In this document: piece after piece, positions 16,904 through 26,377 of the stretch | Layout of the letters: each line of letters begins with the position of its first letter | How positions within the stretch are numbered: position 1 is the first letter of the stretch | Source of the DNA: JAICKN01 sp036489565 | GTDB taxonomy: Bacteria; Acidobacteriota; Terriglobia; Terriglobales; Acidobacteriaceae | Length of the DNA: 64,000 bases | Assembly: GCA_036489565.1 (NCBI GenBank) | Contig: DASXFN010000119.1 | Span: 1-64,000, forward strand | Direction of reading: 5' to 3' | The notes under the pieces: model-generated | What the model saw: only the letters and a program-made list of their open reading frames with translations | Database searches by the model: none | What the model was told of the DNA's origin: nothing | Position numbers and translations under genes: made by a program

Positions 16904-17845
16904 ATGGCGCGGACATCCTTTAATAAAAATATGCCAGTATCTGAGCACAAGCGAACCGTGGTTGAGAAAGCAGTGGACGGATTCCTGCGCACATTGCGCG
17001 AGCGCAACTCGTCGCCGCACACGATCAAAGCTTATGCGGGAGACCTTTACAATTTTTCCGCCTACATCGGTTCTCGCGGATGGGGCGATGTTGATCATTT
17101 AACGATCCGTGGTTTCCTTTCACAACTCTACGAAAAAAAGCTGGAGAAAGCTTCTATTGCCCGCTCTCTGGCTGCCGTGCGCTCGCTCTACCGTTGGCTC
17201 GCACAGGAAGGAGTAGTTGATCAGAACCCCGCCGCGCTGGTCTCGACCCCAAAGCTTCCCAAAAAACTGCCACGCGTTCCTACGATTGAGGAAATCAATT
17301 CGATCCTCGATGGAGAGATGCCTGAGGCTGCCGCTTTTCCTGAGCGCGATCAGCTGATGTTCGAGCTTCTATACGGTTGCGGGATCCGCAACTCCGAGCT
17401 TGTGGGAATTCAAACGGACGACATTCGACTAAGCGCGGAAGCGATCCTGATTCGTGGCAAGGGCAAGAAGGAACGCTATGTTCCGTTCGGTGACTCCGTG
17501 AAAGCCGCGCTTACCAAGTATTTGCCAGCCCGCCAACAATTGCTTGGTCAAAAGAAAAAAATCACTCAGTCTCTATTGGTGAACCAGCGCGGAGGGAGCC
17601 TTACCACGCGCAGCGTGGGCAGAATTATCAAGAAGATCGCCGTTGCCAAAGGGCTTTCGCCGGATGTGCATCCGCACACGCTGCGTCATGCTTTCGGAAC
17701 GCATCTGCTCGAGGAAGGCGCTGATCTGCGCGCGATCCAGGAAATGCTGGGTCACGAACGGCTCTCGACCACGCAGCGCTACACGCAACTCTCCATGAAA
17801 CATGTGATGGATGTCTACGACCGCACGCATCCCAGGGCTAAATGA
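16904..17845 (+). CDS. xerC: Tyrosine recombinase XerC
   Basis: Partner recombinase of the dimer-resolution system (313 residues). Core-binding domain at about 20-105 (FLRTLRERNSSPHTIKAYAGDL); catalytic residues in CGIRNSELVGI (Arg), RGKGKKERYVPFG (Lys), HTLRHAFGTHLLEEGADLRA (His and Arg), LGHERLSTTQRYTQ (His and Tyr near 293). The ending MDVYDRTHPRAK is XerC-like. The first ATG (16904) gives a ten-residue extension relative to an ATG at 16934; neither has a clear ribosome binding site. It converges with the acyl-ligase fusion gene five bases downstream. The dif site itself is not recognisable here. Confidence 0.9.
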   Translation: MARTSFNKNMPVSEHKRTVVEKAVDGFLRTLRERNSSPHTIKAYAGDLYNFSAYIGSRGWGDVDHLTIRGFLSQLYEKKLEKASIARSLAAVRSLYRWLAQEGVVDQNPAALVSTPKLPKKLPRVPTIEEINSILDGEMPEAAAFPERDQLMFELLYGCGIRNSELVGIQTDDIRLSAEAILIRGKGKKERYVPFGDSVKAALTKYLPARQQLLGQKKKITQSLLVNQRGGSLTTRSVGRIIKKIAVAKGLSPDVHPHTLRHAFGTHLLEEGADLRAIQEMLGHERLSTTQRYTQLSMKHVMDVYDRTHPRAK

Positions 17846-17850
17846 ACTGC

Positions 17851-20649
17851 TCAGGAAGTCCGCGTGGAGTTTTTAGATCCATCACTTCGTAGCTGCTCCC
17901 ACATATCCACGACTTTGGATTTCAACTCAGCGGTAAGCTTTTCGTAATCGGCTTCTGACGGTTGAGTATTGTTCGGTGGATAGATGGGATCACCAAAGGC
18001 CATTTTGAGTGCGGCGAATTTTTGGAATGATTTGGTGCGCGGCCATGCATCGTGAAAGCCTTCGATGGCGACCGGGAGTATTGGAATTTGAAGATGCGTG
18101 GACAAAATGGCAGCGCCTTTCTTGAAAGTGCGGACCGTACCATCAATACTCCGTTCGCCTTCCGGATAAAGAATAAGAACGCCGCCATGTCGCAATCCAC
18201 ACGCGCCAGCACGCATGGCGGGAATGAGGTTCGCATCAGGATCCACTACTACCACCCGCAGCCAGCCCGCTAGCCGTCGCATTAAACCGGAGCCGAAGAT
18301 TTCACTGGTGCCCACCGCGAAAGCTCTGCGAAAAAGCGGCCATGGCAATACGGTCGCCAATATGATCGGATCGAGATAGCTTTGGTGGTTGGAGCAGATT
18401 AACAGGGGCCCATTCTTCGGCAATTTTTCCCTACCGGTAATTTTTAAGCGGAAGGCTAGCAACGAAAACAACTTCACAAAGCGGCCACAGGTGAACCAAA
18501 ACGCTTCTGAGAAAGGCCGTGGATTGGCGATTTCAGGAAAGTCTGCATCCGAGGATGCGTCCTTCAGCACAGCGTCCCATCCAACAGATACTGTACGGTT
18601 GAGTTTCTTCCCGCTCGCGGCACTTTCTTGTACGGCATCCACAAGCTCGCGAACTGTGTAGATACCAGACAGTTGCGATTCTTCCACATCACCGCCGAGT
18701 TCCTGTTCTAGGGCTACCAACATTTCCACGCGCTGCATGGAATCAAGGCCAAGGTCGAGTTCCAAGTTGTGGTTTGGCAAAATCCGCGAGGGAACTTTTC
18801 GGGCCGTTGATTGAATCACCATCAGTGCACGCTGAATGCTGGATTGTTCCAGCCATGCGTGCTCTTCCGCGGAGAGTGGCTTTTCGGCGGAAATTTCTGC
18901 TTCCGCATCTACAGCATTGCCTTGATTGGCACGGACTCGCTTTTCAATTTCAAAACGCTTGAGCTTGCGGGTGGTGGTACGCGGCAAATCTTCCTGCCAG
19001 ATTTCGTAACTTACAATCCGCTTAGTGGAGGCAATTTTCGAAGAGATTGTCTCGATGTCGAAGCGAATCACTTCCTTTGCATTCACGATCTTGCGTTCTT
19101 TGAGAACATCGAAGTTCGGCACCACGACTGCATACAGCCGCTCCGAGCCGGGATCACCCGGCTTGGCTTCCAGACCCATTACGCACATCTCTTTGACGTA
19201 GAACGATTTCAGGTAGTAAGACTCGATCTCCTCGGGATAAACATTTTTTCCATTGCTGAGGACGATGACTTCTTTCTGACGCCCGGTAATGAATAGATTT
19301 CCGTGGGCGTCGAAGTATCCGAGATCGCCGGTATGCAGCCAGCCGTCTTTCAGGACCTCGGCGGTTGCGTCGGGTCGGTTCCAATAACCTTTCATGATCA
19401 GAGCGCCGCGAATCGCGATTTCGCCGACGGGCGGCCCGCCTTCCCGAGGTTGCGGATTAAGAATCTTACCCTCGACGCCCTTCAGCGGTTTGCCGACAGA
19501 TCCAATTACGTTGTCGTGCGGCGGATTTACGAATGCGCCTCCGGTGGTTTCCGTAAGACCGTAGGCCTGCAACACATCAATACCGAGAGCGTAAAAATCA
19601 TGCCCAATCTGGGGGTCGAAACGAGAACCGCCCGTAACCAAATAGCGCATTTTGCGGCCAAACATGCGGTGGATTTTGCCGAAGAACAACGGCCCCGCAT
19701 TAATCGCAAGCCGCCGCAATCCGCGATTCAGTCTCATTAGGAAGCGAAGCGCGGCGCGCGTGAACGCCCCTTTTTTAGCTACTTCTTTAAAAATGCGTTC
19801 GTGAATCAGGTAGAAAAATTGCGGCACGACAGCAAAAGCGGTAATGCCGCGCTCGCTTAGGGCGCGAATCAATTCTGTGGTATTCAGCGTCTCCAAATAG
19901 ACCGCGCGTGCTCCATTCGCCAAAGGCAGCAGAAGGTTGGCCATTTGGGAGAGGACATGAAATAACGGCAGCACACCCAGGATGGCATCATCGGGACCGA
20001 GGCTCGCCCAGCTGCGCACGCCTTCAACCTCTGCCAATAAATTGTCATGCGTGAGCATGACGCCTTTGGGGTCGGCGGTGGTTCCTGATGTGTATAGCAA
20101 AGAAGCAAGAGCTTGTTGGTCCACTACGCGCGGTACGAAGTTCTGGGATCCCGCGGCAAAAATAGTGTCGAGATTGGAAAGAATTGAGGAAGAGTGGTGC
20201 TCTACGTTGACTGGAGGGACGCGCGCTGCGCCGTCGGATGGTGCATCGGACGGATTTGTGATCACGGTCCGGATCGCTGAACTCCCCGCTGCCTCCTCCG
20301 CGAGCGCGAGGTGCTTCAGGTCGCAAAACACCAGCGATGCCCCGCTGTCTTGCAGAAGCTTTGCAACTTGATCTGCGTGGAATGCTGTATCAAGGGGAAC
20401 CGCGGTGCACCCGGCAGCAGTAATTCCCAGAAAAGTGATGACCCAGCGCGGATGGTTCTCGGCCAGAATTGCGCAACGAGTTCCGATCTCGAACTGGCTT
20501 TCCACTAACCAGCGGCCCAATGACTCCGCCATCTGGCGCGTTTCAGCGTAACTAAAGCTTTCCGTGCGTTCGCGGCGTTGAATTTCTAAGGCGATGTTCT
20601 GCGGCCAGCGCTCCGCGCACTCCACGAACCGGTTGTAGAAAGTTGGCAT
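17851..20649 (-). CDS. Acyl-AMP ligase / acyl carrier / PlsC acyltransferase fusion protein
   Basis: A 932-residue three-part lipid enzyme. Residues about 1-590 are an AMP-forming acyl ligase: P-loop TSGTTADPKG (about 185-195), YGLTETTGG, LHTGDLGYFDAHGNLFITGR and the C-terminal lysine region around RTTTRKLKRFE. Residues about 600-690 are an acyl carrier domain with the phosphopantetheine serine in LGLDSMQR (about Ser636). Residues about 710-920 are a PlsC-type acyltransferase with NHQSYLD (HX4D, about 750) and YPEGERS (about 826). The logical reading is activation of a free fatty acid, loading on the built-in carrier, and transfer to a lysophospholipid or similar acceptor. E. coli Aas has the acyltransferase first and the ligase last, so the order here is reversed, with a carrier added. 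Convergent with xerC. Confidence 0.88.
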   Translation of the reverse strand: MPTFYNRFVECAERWPQNIALEIQRRERTESFSYAETRQMAESLGRWLVESQFEIGTRCAILAENHPRWVITFLGITAAGCTAVPLDTAFHADQVAKLLQDSGASLVFCDLKHLALAEEAAGSSAIRTVITNPSDAPSDGAARVPPVNVEHHSSSILSNLDTIFAAGSQNFVPRVVDQQALASLLYTSGTTADPKGVMLTHDNLLAEVEGVRSWASLGPDDAILGVLPLFHVLSQMANLLLPLANGARAVYLETLNTTELIRALSERGITAFAVVPQFFYLIHERIFKEVAKKGAFTRAALRFLMRLNRGLRRLAINAGPLFFGKIHRMFGRKMRYLVTGGSRFDPQIGHDFYALGIDVLQAYGLTETTGGAFVNPPHDNVIGSVGKPLKGVEGKILNPQPREGGPPVGEIAIRGALIMKGYWNRPDATAEVLKDGWLHTGDLGYFDAHGNLFITGRQKEVIVLSNGKNVYPEEIESYYLKSFYVKEMCVMGLEAKPGDPGSERLYAVVVPNFDVLKERKIVNAKEVIRFDIETISSKIASTKRIVSYEIWQEDLPRTTTRKLKRFEIEKRVRANQGNAVDAEAEISAEKPLSAEEHAWLEQSSIQRALMVIQSTARKVPSRILPNHNLELDLGLDSMQRVEMLVALEQELGGDVEESQLSGIYTVRELVDAVQESAASGKKLNRTVSVGWDAVLKDASSDADFPEIANPRPFSEAFWFTCGRFVKLFSLLAFRLKITGREKLPKNGPLLICSNHQSYLDPIILATVLPWPLFRRAFAVGTSEIFGSGLMRRLAGWLRVVVVDPDANLIPAMRAGACGLRHGGVLILYPEGERSIDGTVRTFKKGAAILSTHLQIPILPVAIEGFHDAWPRTKSFQKFAALKMAFGDPIYPPNNTQPSEADYEKLTAELKSKVVDMWEQLRSDGSKNSTRTS

Positions 20650-20811
20650 CCGCTGGGAAAATATACCTGAAAAGCTCTTAAAACTGCTGGAAGAACTTCC
20701 AATTTCGGAGAGTGTCGAGGGAACAGCCCCGGCGACTTACGCCCGCGGGTTGCATCTAATATGCTAGGCTTCTAAAGACACGGGTGAAGTGCGCCCCTTC
20801 AAGGACTTTGA

Positions 20812-23769
20812 TTGATTCAAAACATTGCAGCCAAGATTTTTGGCACCAGTAACGAGAGGGAAGTAAAGCGCCTGATGCCCAGGGTGCAAGCCATTAATGC
20901 GCTTGAGCCCGAGGTCCAAAAGCTCAGCGACGAGCAATTGCGCGCCAAAACAGATGAATTCCGTCGCCGCATCCAGGAAAAACTGGCTAAGGTGCCCGAA
21001 GCTCCAAAGGACGCCGATCCCGACCGCGAAAAACAGATTGAAGAGGAGCGTCTAAGCGCTTTGAAGGATGTATTGGATGACATCCTGGAGGAGGCCTTTG
21101 CGGTGGTCCGCGAGGCTGGCCGCCGCGTATTGAATATGCGGCACTTCGACGTGCAGCTGATTGGCGGCATGGTGCTGCACAGCGGAACCATTGCAGAAAT
21201 GAAGACCGGCGAGGGGAAAACGCTGGTCGCCACGCTTCCGGTATATCTTAATGCGCTCAGCGGGCGCGGCGTGCATGTCATCACCGTCAACGATTACCTG
21301 GCGAAACGCGATTCGGAATGGATGGGCAAGCTGTACCGCTTCCTCGGCCTGACGGTTGGTGTAATCGTGCATGACCTGGACGACCAGCAGCGCCGCGAAG
21401 CCTATGCGGCAGACGTTACATACGGAACCAACAACGAGTTCGGATTCGACTACCTGCGCGACAACATGAAGTTTGACTTGAAGGATTGCGTGCAGCGTCT
21501 GCATAACTTTTCCATTGTGGACGAAGTTGATTCCATCCTGATTGACGAAGCCCGAACTCCGCTGATTATTTCCGGTGCTAGCGAGGAGTCCACGGACAAA
21601 TACGCCAAGGTGGACAAGATCATTCCGAAGCTGGAGCAGGGCGAAGAAATTGAAGGCCCCCCCGGAGAGGCGAGCACCTGGACAGGCGATTTTGCCATCG
21701 ATGAAAAACGCCGCACCATCACTATTACCGACCCGGGATGGGAGAAGGTTGAACAACTTCTGGGAATTGGAAATATTGCCGACCCTGAAAACTGGGGCTT
21801 GAAGCATCACGTGGAAACGGCCGTCAAAGCGCACTCCCTATATCACCGTGACGTGGAATACGTTGTGAAGGATGGGGAAGTCATCATTGTGGATGAGTTT
21901 ACCGGACGCTTAATGCCGGGCCGGCGATGGTCGGATGGACTGCATCAGGCAGTCGAGGCGAAAGAAGGCGTCAAGATTGAACGCGAGAACCAGACGCTGG
22001 CCACGATTACCTTCCAGAACTATTTCCGCATGTACAAGAAACTCGCGGGCATGACTGGAACGGCGGAAACCGAAGCCGCAGAATTTGGGAAGATTTATAA
22101 CCTCAACGTTTTGGTAATTCCAACCAACCGCCAGTTGCTGCGCAAAGAAAATCCCGATGTCGTTTTTCGTACCGAAAAAGAGAAGTACTATGCGGCGGCG
22201 GATGAAATTCAGAAGCTCAATGCCGCCGGCCAGCCGGTGCTGGTTGGCACTACGTCCATTGAAAAATCGGAACGGTTGTCCGAGTTGTTGAAGAAGAAGG
22301 GCGTGAAACATTGGGTGTTAAACGCCAAGCAGCACGAAAAAGAGGCTGAGATCGTCGCGCAGGCCGGGCGCAAAAATATGGTAACGATCGCCACCAACAT
22401 GGCGGGCCGCGGAACGGATATTTTGCTAGGTGGCAATGCGGAATTCATGGCCAAGCAGGAGTGCGTGAAGAAGGGTTTGGCCCAGCCTTTGCGAGCGGCC
22501 CAGGGTCAGATTCAAATTAATGTGGATGAGACCAAGAGCACGGTTTGGTACTACGCGGGGAATGAGTACGTAGTCCCGACCGAGCAATGGACTGAAATTT
22601 TTAACCGCCACAATGCAGCAACCAGTGTAGAGCATGATGAAGTCATCGCTGTTGGTGGGCTTCACATTCTTGGCACCGAGCGCCATGAGTCGCGGCGTAT
22701 TGATAATCAGCTACGCGGACGCGCGGGCCGTCAAGGCGATCCCGGTTCTTCCCGCTTTTACCTTTCGCTGGAAGATGATTTGATGCGCATCTTCGCGAAG
22801 GAATGGGTTTCGACGCTACTGCAAAGGTTGGGAATGGAAGAAGGCGTTCCCATTGAATCGCGGCTAATCTCCCGCCGCATTGAAAAAGCGCAGGAGACGG
22901 TCGAGGGGCAGCATTTTGACTCACGAAAACATTTGCTCGAGTATGACGATGTAATGAACAAGCAGCGCGAAGCGGTGTATGGTCTTCGCCACCGCTTGCT
23001 TGAAGGTTTGGACCAGAAAGATCTGATTCTTGAAGATTACGTCGCGGGTATTCTTAGCGGTTTGATGGACCAATTTTGTCCCGTCAAGAGTCACGCGGAT
23101 GATTGGGACATTAAAGGGCTGAAAGATGCCATCTCCGGCCGGTTTGGCGTGGATATCCTGGCGGAAGGCGTAAAAGCTGAGACGTTGAACCGGCAGGAAT
23201 TGGGCGATGCGATCTTTACCAAATTGCAGGAACGTTATGAGGGAAAAGAAAAAGTGATTGGCGCTGACGCTATGCGTTATCACGAACGCATGATCATGTT
23301 GAGCGTGCTGGATTCGCAGTGGAAGGACCATCTTTTAGGAATGGACCACCTGAAAGAGGGAATTGGCCTTCGCGGATATGGTCAACACGACCCGCTCGTG
23401 GAATACAAACGGGAATCGTTCGACATGTTTGAAGCGATGATGCAGCGCTTCCAGGAAGATGCCGTCCGCTATTTATACCTGATGCAGATCATCGAGAGGC
23501 CTGCGGAACGCACTATGGCGGTTGGGGAAGACGGCGTGCCTTCAGGAAATGGACACCGCCCGCGGCATGTGGAAACTTCAGTGGATGAAATTGAAGAAGC
23601 TTTTCAGCGCAAAAAGAAACGGGAACTTGAACACGCCCGCATGGCAGGCGCTGGAGAGCGCGAACCTGTGCAGCAGGTGGTGCGCTCAGCGGCAAAAGTT
23701 GGGCGGAATGATTCTTGCCCCTGTGGTTCGGGAAAGAAATACAAAAAATGCTGCGGCGCCAACGGCTAA
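20812..23769 (+). CDS. secA: Preprotein translocase ATPase SecA
   Basis: Motor of the Sec pathway, at the cytoplasmic face of the membrane. Walker A in MKTGEGKTLVATLP (about 128-136), DEAD-box VDEVDSILIDEARTPLIISG (about 237), the helicase motif TNMAGRGTDILLGG, and DNQLRGRAGRQGDPGSSRFYLS are all complete. The C-terminal SEC-C zinc motif CPCGSGKKYKKCC is present, which binds SecB or ribosomes in other bacteria. At 985 residues it is longer than E. coli SecA (901), with extra sequence in the nucleotide-binding domain 2 region (about 560-620). Start TTG 20812 with AAGGAC upstream; the conserved N-terminus fits. Monocistronic by context. Confidence 0.97.
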   Translation: MIQNIAAKIFGTSNEREVKRLMPRVQAINALEPEVQKLSDEQLRAKTDEFRRRIQEKLAKVPEAPKDADPDREKQIEEERLSALKDVLDDILEEAFAVVREAGRRVLNMRHFDVQLIGGMVLHSGTIAEMKTGEGKTLVATLPVYLNALSGRGVHVITVNDYLAKRDSEWMGKLYRFLGLTVGVIVHDLDDQQRREAYAADVTYGTNNEFGFDYLRDNMKFDLKDCVQRLHNFSIVDEVDSILIDEARTPLIISGASEESTDKYAKVDKIIPKLEQGEEIEGPPGEASTWTGDFAIDEKRRTITITDPGWEKVEQLLGIGNIADPENWGLKHHVETAVKAHSLYHRDVEYVVKDGEVIIVDEFTGRLMPGRRWSDGLHQAVEAKEGVKIERENQTLATITFQNYFRMYKKLAGMTGTAETEAAEFGKIYNLNVLVIPTNRQLLRKENPDVVFRTEKEKYYAAADEIQKLNAAGQPVLVGTTSIEKSERLSELLKKKGVKHWVLNAKQHEKEAEIVAQAGRKNMVTIATNMAGRGTDILLGGNAEFMAKQECVKKGLAQPLRAAQGQIQINVDETKSTVWYYAGNEYVVPTEQWTEIFNRHNAATSVEHDEVIAVGGLHILGTERHESRRIDNQLRGRAGRQGDPGSSRFYLSLEDDLMRIFAKEWVSTLLQRLGMEEGVPIESRLISRRIEKAQETVEGQHFDSRKHLLEYDDVMNKQREAVYGLRHRLLEGLDQKDLILEDYVAGILSGLMDQFCPVKSHADDWDIKGLKDAISGRFGVDILAEGVKAETLNRQELGDAIFTKLQERYEGKEKVIGADAMRYHERMIMLSVLDSQWKDHLLGMDHLKEGIGLRGYGQHDPLVEYKRESFDMFEAMMQRFQEDAVRYLYLMQIIERPAERTMAVGEDGVPSGNGHRPRHVETSVDEIEEAFQRKKKRELEHARMAGAGEREPVQQVVRSAAKVGRNDSCPCGSGKKYKKCCGANG

Positions 23770-23905
23770 ACCATACAGCGTAATACCCTCGCTTAACGCC
23801 GAGCGTTAGTTCGGCAAGATTTACCATCCTTATAGTTTTTGGCATCGCCCCATGCCATGTCCTCTGGGCTTATCAGAATTCCCGATTCATTAGATTGTAA
23901 ATAAA

Positions 23906-23924
23906 GTCTATTAAGTACATAGAC
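23906..23924. promoter_or_regulatory. Palindrome in front of the rrf2 gene, candidate operator
   Basis: GTCTAT (23906-23911) and ATAGAC (23919-23924) form an inverted repeat with a seven-base spacer, in an AT-rich stretch 21 bases before the rrf2 start. CATAAT at 23932-23937 could be a -10 box, which would put the palindrome over the -35/spacer region and suit autorepression by the encoded Rrf2 protein. The half-sites are short, so chance is not excluded. Confidence 0.4.
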
Positions 23925-23944
23925 ATTATGGCATAATACCTTCC

Positions 23945-24457
23945 ATGAAGATCTCTCAAAAAGGTCTGTATGCGCTACAGGCACTCATGATGCTCTCGCG
24001 TCACTACAACCAGGGCGCGATTCGCATTCGTGATATCGCCTATGAAGAGGGCCTGCCGGAAAAATTCCTGGAGCTTATTTTGCTGGAATTGAAGAACGCA
24101 CGCATTGTTGAGAGCGTGCGCGGTGCTAAGGGTGGGTATCAACTGCGGCGTGCTCCGAGCGAAATTCATCTGAGCGAAATCATCCGCTTGGTTGATGGCC
24201 CTCTGGCGCCCTTTGGCGACGCCGAGCAGTTGCGCGGACTGATTGATCGAGACGTGGAGCACAGCGCCCTTTATCAGGTTTTTCTCGACGTACGGAATTC
24301 CGCGGTGCGCATCCTTGATAACACGAGTTTGGCCGATATTTCCGGCCAAAAAACCGGGTCGGCTGCGAAACAAGGTAGGGCCCGCGGAAAAAAGACTCAT
24401 GAATCGGTCGCCATTCTTCCCATGGTTGTTCACGGCAACCGGGGGAAAGATGAATAG
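23945..24457 (+). CDS. Rrf2 family transcriptional regulator, cysteine-free
   Basis: Winged-helix DNA-binding regulator (170 residues). The N-terminal domain is textbook Rrf2: MKISQKGLYALQALMMLS, then IRIRDIAYEEGLPEKFLELILLELKNARIVES and the wing VRGAKGGYQL. Rrf2 members such as IscR and NsrR use Cys-ligated Fe-S clusters in the middle of the protein; this one has no cysteine at all, placing it with the CymR-like, cluster-free branch, whose best known member controls sulfur metabolism. It overlaps the next gene by 8 bases and so is translated with the ABC importer, probably its regulatory target. A palindrome lies just upstream. The basic C-terminal tail (about 130-150) is unusual. Confidence 0.88.
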   Translation: MKISQKGLYALQALMMLSRHYNQGAIRIRDIAYEEGLPEKFLELILLELKNARIVESVRGAKGGYQLRRAPSEIHLSEIIRLVDGPLAPFGDAEQLRGLIDRDVEHSALYQVFLDVRNSAVRILDNTSLADISGQKTGSAAKQGRARGKKTHESVAILPMVVHGNRGKDE

Positions 24458-25460
24458 ACGAACCATTTTCGTACTGGCTGCGGTGTTGCTGTTTTCTGCC
24501 TTTGCATGGGCACAGACAGTCGTTCGGGTGGGCGCTTTCCCCAATATGACCCATCCGCAGGCGATGGTGGGCAAGGCAAACGGATGGTTTGAGAAACAGC
24601 TTGGCTCGAATGTAAAAGTTGAGTGGACAAGCTTTAACGCGGGCCCTTCGGTCATTGAGGCTCTCTTTGCTGGGGCTATTGATATGGCCTACATTGGGCC
24701 CAATCCTTCGATCACGGGCTATGTCCGTTCGCAGGGTGAAGCGTTGCGGATTGTTGCGGGTGCGGCCAGTGGCGGCGTTTCGCTGGTGGTGCGGAATGAT
24801 TCCGGCATCCAGAAGCCTGAAGACTTTCACGGGAAAAAAGTCGTGTCGCCGCAGTTGGGGAATACACAGGACATTGCCCTGCGCGCATGGCTTCGGGCGC
24901 ATGGACTCCAGACAAAAGACAAGGGCGGCGACGTGCAAGTGCTGCCCATTGCCAATCCCGACCAGTTGACTCTTTTCCTCAGCAAGCAGCTCGATGCCGC
25001 CTGGGCGCCGGAGCCCTGGGCCACGCGCCTGGTGCGCGAAGGGAATGGGAGGATTTTTCTCGATGAACGGGATCTATGGCCGCATGGTCAATTTGCGATC
25101 ACCAATTTAATTGTGAGCACCAAGTTCCTGCATGAACATCCGGACTTGGTAAAAAACTGGATTCGTGCCCACGTAGAGCTTACGGATTGGATCAATGGCC
25201 ACCTGTCTGAGTCCAAAAAAATTATCAATCAGCAAATTCAAAAAGAGACCGGCAGGGCGCTGAATTCCGCAGTGTTGGACGATGCTTTTGCGCGTATGTC
25301 CGTTACCTACGATCCCTTGCGCAATACGCTTCTCACCTCTGCGCGGTCCGCTTTCCAGCTTGGATTTCTCGGAAAACAACAGCCTGACTTGTCGAGGATT
25401 TACGACCTCACCCTCTTGAACGAAGTGCTGAAGGAGAAAGGCAAACAAGGGATCCAATGA
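24450..25460 (+). CDS. ABC importer substrate-binding protein, sulfonate/taurine/nitrate type
   Basis: Periplasmic binding protein of the SsuA/TauA/NrtA family (336 residues). The start is ATG 24450, behind GGGGGAAAG and overlapping the rrf2 stop by 8 bases; the frame open upstream is a shadow of rrf2. Signal peptide 1-22 (core LAAVLLFSAFAWAQ). Family features: VRVGAFPNMTHPQAMVGKANG at the N-terminus, AGAIDMAYIGPNPSITGY, GKKVVSPQLGNTQDIALRAWL and DAAWAPEPWATRL. The ligand may be an alkanesulfonate, taurine or another small anionic compound; the cysteine-free Rrf2 neighbour favours sulfur, as inference. Overlaps the ATPase gene by 4 bases. Confidence 0.9.
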   Translation: MNRRTIFVLAAVLLFSAFAWAQTVVRVGAFPNMTHPQAMVGKANGWFEKQLGSNVKVEWTSFNAGPSVIEALFAGAIDMAYIGPNPSITGYVRSQGEALRIVAGAASGGVSLVVRNDSGIQKPEDFHGKKVVSPQLGNTQDIALRAWLRAHGLQTKDKGGDVQVLPIANPDQLTLFLSKQLDAAWAPEPWATRLVREGNGRIFLDERDLWPHGQFAITNLIVSTKFLHEHPDLVKNWIRAHVELTDWINGHLSESKKIINQQIQKETGRALNSAVLDDAFARMSVTYDPLRNTLLTSARSAFQLGFLGKQQPDLSRIYDLTLLNEVLKEKGKQGIQ

Positions 25461-26377
25461 CAGTGAATTTCACAAACCCTTCGCTCTTGGAAGATCGCAA
25501 AGCGCCGCTGCGAATAAGGGCAGGGAGCCATTGGAAGCCGGACTCTGCTCCTACGGTCGCTGCTTTGCGCGCGGATGCGTCGGATATACCAAAGGTGTGG
25601 CTGAAGGGAATTTCACTTGAGTACAAAACTGGCAACGGTTCCCGGTTGTTGGCCCTGGATGACATCAACCTGAAAGTTGCCCGGGGAGAATTTCTCTGCA
25701 TCGTTGGGCCTTCGGGGTGCGGTAAGTCCACGCTGTTGCATCTGGTTGCCGGGCTGCATCAACCCAGTTCCGGGACGGTGCTGGCGGATGACCGTCCGGT
25801 GGATAGGCCGGGAACCGACCGCATCCTTATTTTTCAGGAACTCGGATTGTTCCCCTGGCTGAAGGTCGGAGAAAACGTTGAGTTTGGCATGAAAATGAAG
25901 GGCCTTGCGAAAAGCGAGCGGAGTGAGCGGGTGCAGCACTATTTGCGCTTGGTGCATTTGTCTAAATTCAAAGACAGCTATACGCACCAGCTTTCGGGCG
26001 GCATGCGGCAGCGCGTCGCTCTGGCTCGCGCGCTGGCAACGGAGCCGGAGGTGCTGTTGATGGACGAGCCTTTCGCCGCGCTAGACGCGCAAACTCGCGA
26101 TCTGCTGCATGACGAACTGGAACGTATTTGGGCAGAAACTGGCTGTACCATCATTTTTGTGACTCACAATGTCCGCGAGGCGGTCCGCTTGGGCGATCGT
26201 GTGGCGCTGCTCACCTTCCGGCCCGGACGCGTGAAGAGGGAATACGCCGTAGATCTGCCACGGCCTCGCCATCTGGAGGACCCCTCGGTGGCAATTGCAG
26301 CACGCGAGATTCTTGATGATTTACGCGAAGAGATCAATAAATCCATCGCGGCTGAATACGAAGGCGTACCGGTATGA
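25457..26377 (+). CDS. ABC importer ATP-binding protein, sulfonate/taurine/nitrate type
   Basis: Cytoplasmic ATPase of the importer (SsuB/TauB/NrtD family, 306 residues). Walker A GPSGCGKST (84-92), Q-loop ILIFQELGLFPWL, signature LSGGMRQRVALARAL (about 178), Walker B VLLMDEPFAALD (about 200) and switch His in VTHNVREA. It carries about 45 extra residues before the ABC domain compared with the usual 250-260-residue members; they look non-conserved and may mean the real start is internal, but the ATGA overlap with the preceding gene supports ATG 25457. Overlaps the permease gene by 4 bases. Confidence 0.93.
   Translation: MTVNFTNPSLLEDRKAPLRIRAGSHWKPDSAPTVAALRADASDIPKVWLKGISLEYKTGNGSRLLALDDINLKVARGEFLCIVGPSGCGKSTLLHLVAGLHQPSSGTVLADDRPVDRPGTDRILIFQELGLFPWLKVGENVEFGMKMKGLAKSERSERVQHYLRLVHLSKFKDSYTHQLSGGMRQRVALARALATEPEVLLMDEPFAALDAQTRDLLHDELERIWAETGCTIIFVTHNVREAVRLGDRVALLTFRPGRVKREYAVDLPRPRHLEDPSVAIAAREILDDLREEINKSIAAEYEGVPV

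Noticed and set aside
24243..24449. Longer start for the ABC substrate-binding protein
   Set aside because: It lies inside rrf2 and would bury the signal peptide.
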